7,797 bases of DNA from an uncultured Bacteroidales bacterium. GTDB lineage: Bacteria > Bacteroidota > Bacteroidia > Bacteroidales > P3. The DNA lies in the NCBI GenBank assembly GCA_947174375.1, contig CAMWIS010000076.1:1-7797 (forward strand). The letters run 5' to 3'. A program made the position numbers and the translations under genes. How positions within the stretch are numbered: the stretch's first letter is position 1; each line of letters starts with the position of its first letter. The notes below the pieces were generated by a model that did not search any database, was not told the DNA's origin, and saw nothing but the letters and a program-made list of their open reading frames with translations. This document shows positions 6,260 through 7,797 of the stretch, in pieces.

Positions 6260-7216
6260 TTATTGCTCCTCAGGAATTTCTTGCGTCAGGGGCGCTTTTT
6301 GCATTGGGGTCTGCAGACGGTAGGCGATGGCTACGGTGTGTGCGGCCGCGCCTGCGTTCCGTCCGTTGAAATAAAACGGCAGCGACAGGTCGTAGGACAC
6401 CGTCAACCCCTTGCAGAGGCCGATGGAGAGTCCCGCGGCCAACGTCTGCAGGTCGGCCGAGGCTTCGTAGGCGGCTTCTATCGCAAACCGCCGTTGGAAT
6501 AGGTCGAGCCGGCAGCCCGTCTTGTAGTAGTGCTTGGTCTTCATGTGGCTGTAAAAGCTGTGCACGAAGTAGGCGCGGCAGGCGGTTTTGGCTTGCTGGC
6601 GGGCATCGCTTTCGTAAAACAGGAAACTGCGTGTGCTCACGGTCTTGTCGTCGGTCACAAGGTCGGCGCGGGAGCCGAAGCCCCAACGTCGGCCTTGCGG
6701 CGTCTCATGCGTGAGGTTGGTCATGGCGCCTACCGTATAACGGAAACGGGTATCGGTCAAGGCCTCGTCATAAAACGGATGCTCCGTCACGATGTTGTCA
6801 CGTTGATAATAGCGGTAGCCGATACCGGCGGCCAATCCTCCGAAAAACCGCCAGGCGGGCGCGATGGCGAGGTCGGCGGCCAGGTTGATTTCACTTGAGA
6901 GTGTGCGTTGCAGGCCGCTACCCTCGTGTGCAACGTGACCTCCGAGGTAGAGCTGTCGGAGCGGACGCCCGAACAGGTCCAACCGATAAGTCTGCGGATG
7001 CCCCGGCATGGCTACGAAGTCCTGTTCCGAACTTATGCGTGCGCCGAAGACCGCCGCGTCGAAGGTCGGCGGCAATGTCTGTGGGCTCAGGATACCGACG
7101 GGACGTTCGGTCGGCGGTTGGGCGGCCGCGTGTGGCGGCGCACAGGCGATGACGGTCAAAAATGTATATATTATGGCCGCCGTCCTTTTGGTAAATCTTT
7201 TCGTTTTCATGTTCAT
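6260..7216 (-). CDS. PorP/SprF family type IX secretion-associated outer-membrane protein (diverged)
   Basis: Predicted outer-membrane beta-barrel of 318 residues, the usual family size. In Flavobacterium johnsoniae, SprF-type proteins are needed for secretion/attachment of their type B-CTD partner, such as the adhesin SprB. What is seen: an N-terminal signal sequence (hydrophobic core about 12-25; cleavage AHAAA/Q about 32-33), then repeated short beta strands. The segment RISSEQDFVAMPGHPQTYRL resembles the family's 'R.QW.g..g.P.t' region, and the end SYDLSLPFYFNGRNAGAAAHTVAIAYRL resembles its 'YSYD.S...GSHEi.L.Yr' terminal strands. The usual early 'NPAYAG' motif is not recognisable, so it is divergent. 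VIAC at 22-25 could mimic a lipobox, but a barrel with signal peptidase I cleavage is preferred. It starts in the stop codon of the upstream sorting-domain gene (ATGA); an alternative ATG lies two codons on at 7208-7210. The gene context strongly supports the call. Confidence 0.75.
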   Translation of the reverse strand: MNMKTKRFTKRTAAIIYTFLTVIACAPPHAAAQPPTERPVGILSPQTLPPTFDAAVFGARISSEQDFVAMPGHPQTYRLDLFGRPLRQLYLGGHVAHEGSGLQRTLSSEINLAADLAIAPAWRFFGGLAAGIGYRYYQRDNIVTEHPFYDEALTDTRFRYTVGAMTNLTHETPQGRRWGFGSRADLVTDDKTVSTRSFLFYESDARQQAKTACRAYFVHSFYSHMKTKHYYKTGCRLDLFQRRFAIEAAYEASADLQTLAAGLSIGLCKGLTVSYDLSLPFYFNGRNAGAAAHTVAIAYRLQTPMQKAPLTQEIPEEQ

Positions 7217-7797
7217 TGCGGTTTTACAAGTTCGACGAAACCTTTGCGGGAAATTGCCCCCTGTGGGGTGTAGGCCGTCAGCCGGTAATAATAGGTGTCG
7301 GCGGGTAGGGGGCTCATGTCGTAGTCGTTGCGGTAGTCGTCCGTGCGGTACAAAACGGCGCCGTATCGGTCGTAGAGTGTCAGGTCAATCCGCGTAAAGT
7401 ACTCGGCGTTGAGGATTTTGAAGCAGTGGAAGCCGTGGTGGTCAATCACGACGAGGTTGACAATCACCGGCATGGGCAGCGGGACGGGGGCTTGCTCGAT
7501 GTCGGGTTCTGAGGACGGCCGCGCGTTGCGTGTCAGCTGCACATAGACGGAATCGGTCAAAACACGCTTCGAATCGTTGAGGGCGCGGTACCGGTAGAGA
7601 TAATATCCGTCGCGGGTGGCCGTAATGGAATCGAACGCGAAGGCGGCGTACCGCGCGTCCAAGCGGGTGGGCAACGTATAGCTGCTGTCCTCAACTTGGA
7701 TGGTCGCGGGGAATTGCGGTCGCCGCAGCATCTGCGTCTGACGGATGCCGGCGGTGAGGCCATCGTCGGCGGTCGTGCGCGCGGCCGCCATGCCGGC
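7213..7797 (-). CDS. Secreted protein with T9SS type B (gliding-motility-like) C-terminal sorting domain (5' end missing)
   Basis: The last 194 codons of a gene that continues past the right edge: the frame stays open to 7797, and the ATG at 7789-7791 is probably internal. Counting from that Met, residues about 30-88 are beta-rich and Ig/fibronectin-like in feel (DGYYLYRYRAL, DSVYVQLT), followed by a Pro-rich linker (92-108). The C-terminal domain (112-189) follows the type B/CHU_C pattern: IDLTLYDRYGAVLYRTDDYRNDY, then LPADTYYYRLTA and a final GFVELVKPQ, corresponding to the family's 'l.iydRwG..vy....Y.n.W.......G.YyY.l' and closing strand. In this family the domain directs export through the T9SS and attachment with a PorP/SprF partner, which is encoded immediately downstream with a 4-base overlap. 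The canonical 'PNGDGxND' start of the domain is replaced by VVIDHHGFHCFKI. Full-length size and ligand cannot be known from this window. Confidence 0.78.
   Translation of the reverse strand, partial: AGMAAARTTADDGLTAGIRQTQMLRRPQFPATIQVEDSSYTLPTRLDARYAAFAFDSITATRDGYYLYRYRALNDSKRVLTDSVYVQLTRNARPSSEPDIEQAPVPLPMPVIVNLVVIDHHGFHCFKILNAEYFTRIDLTLYDRYGAVLYRTDDYRNDYDMSPLPADTYYYRLTAYTPQGAISRKGFVELVKPQ

Overview
The window reads as a chromosomal piece of a fairly GC-rich member of the Bacteroidota, most likely order Bacteroidales (a Rikenellaceae/Alistipes-like genome is one possibility, inferred only from base composition and gene content). The evidence is a Bacteroidetes-style LptD, a MeaB GTPase, an RNase H ending in the GEIPADFGRK signature, a PorP/SprF-family protein and a type B C-terminal sorting domain of the type IX secretion system (T9SS), plus AT-rich leaders without strong Shine-Dalgarno sequences and a match to the Bacteroidetes -7 promoter element TAnnTTTG.

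Left part (1-4567, all + strand), housekeeping: the 3' part of lptD (outer-membrane LPS insertion; its start lies off the left edge), ridA (enamine/imine deaminase) with its own candidate promoter over the lptD stop codon, and a rho-independent terminator at 2932-2966. Next come meaB (G-protein chaperone of methylmalonyl-CoA mutase) and, 4 bases after its stop, an RNase H gene, which together look like a translationally coupled pair. A strong hairpin at 4590-4630 lies between this block and the convergent block to the right and can serve both strands.

Right part (7797 down to 4651, all - strand), accessory surface cassette. In transcription order: (i) the 3' end of a large or medium secreted protein with a diverged T9SS type B sorting domain, running off the right edge; (ii) a PorP/SprF-like outer-membrane barrel protein that starts inside the stop codon of (i) (ATGA overlap); (iii) 61 bases further on, a 515-residue exported protein. 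This protein has an N-terminal domain common in Bacteroidetes secreted/fibre-like proteins, a phage-fibre-like linker, a 19-heptad acidic coiled coil containing a 35-residue (105-bp) higher-order repeat, and an unrecognised C-terminal domain. In known systems, PorP/SprF proteins work with type B cargo to hold it on the cell surface. This layout therefore suggests a surface adhesin or filament cassette in which (iii) is a stalk or accessory fibre; that role is inference.

No RNA genes, insertion sequences, CRISPR arrays or phage genes were seen. The longest stretch without a gene is under 100 bases.
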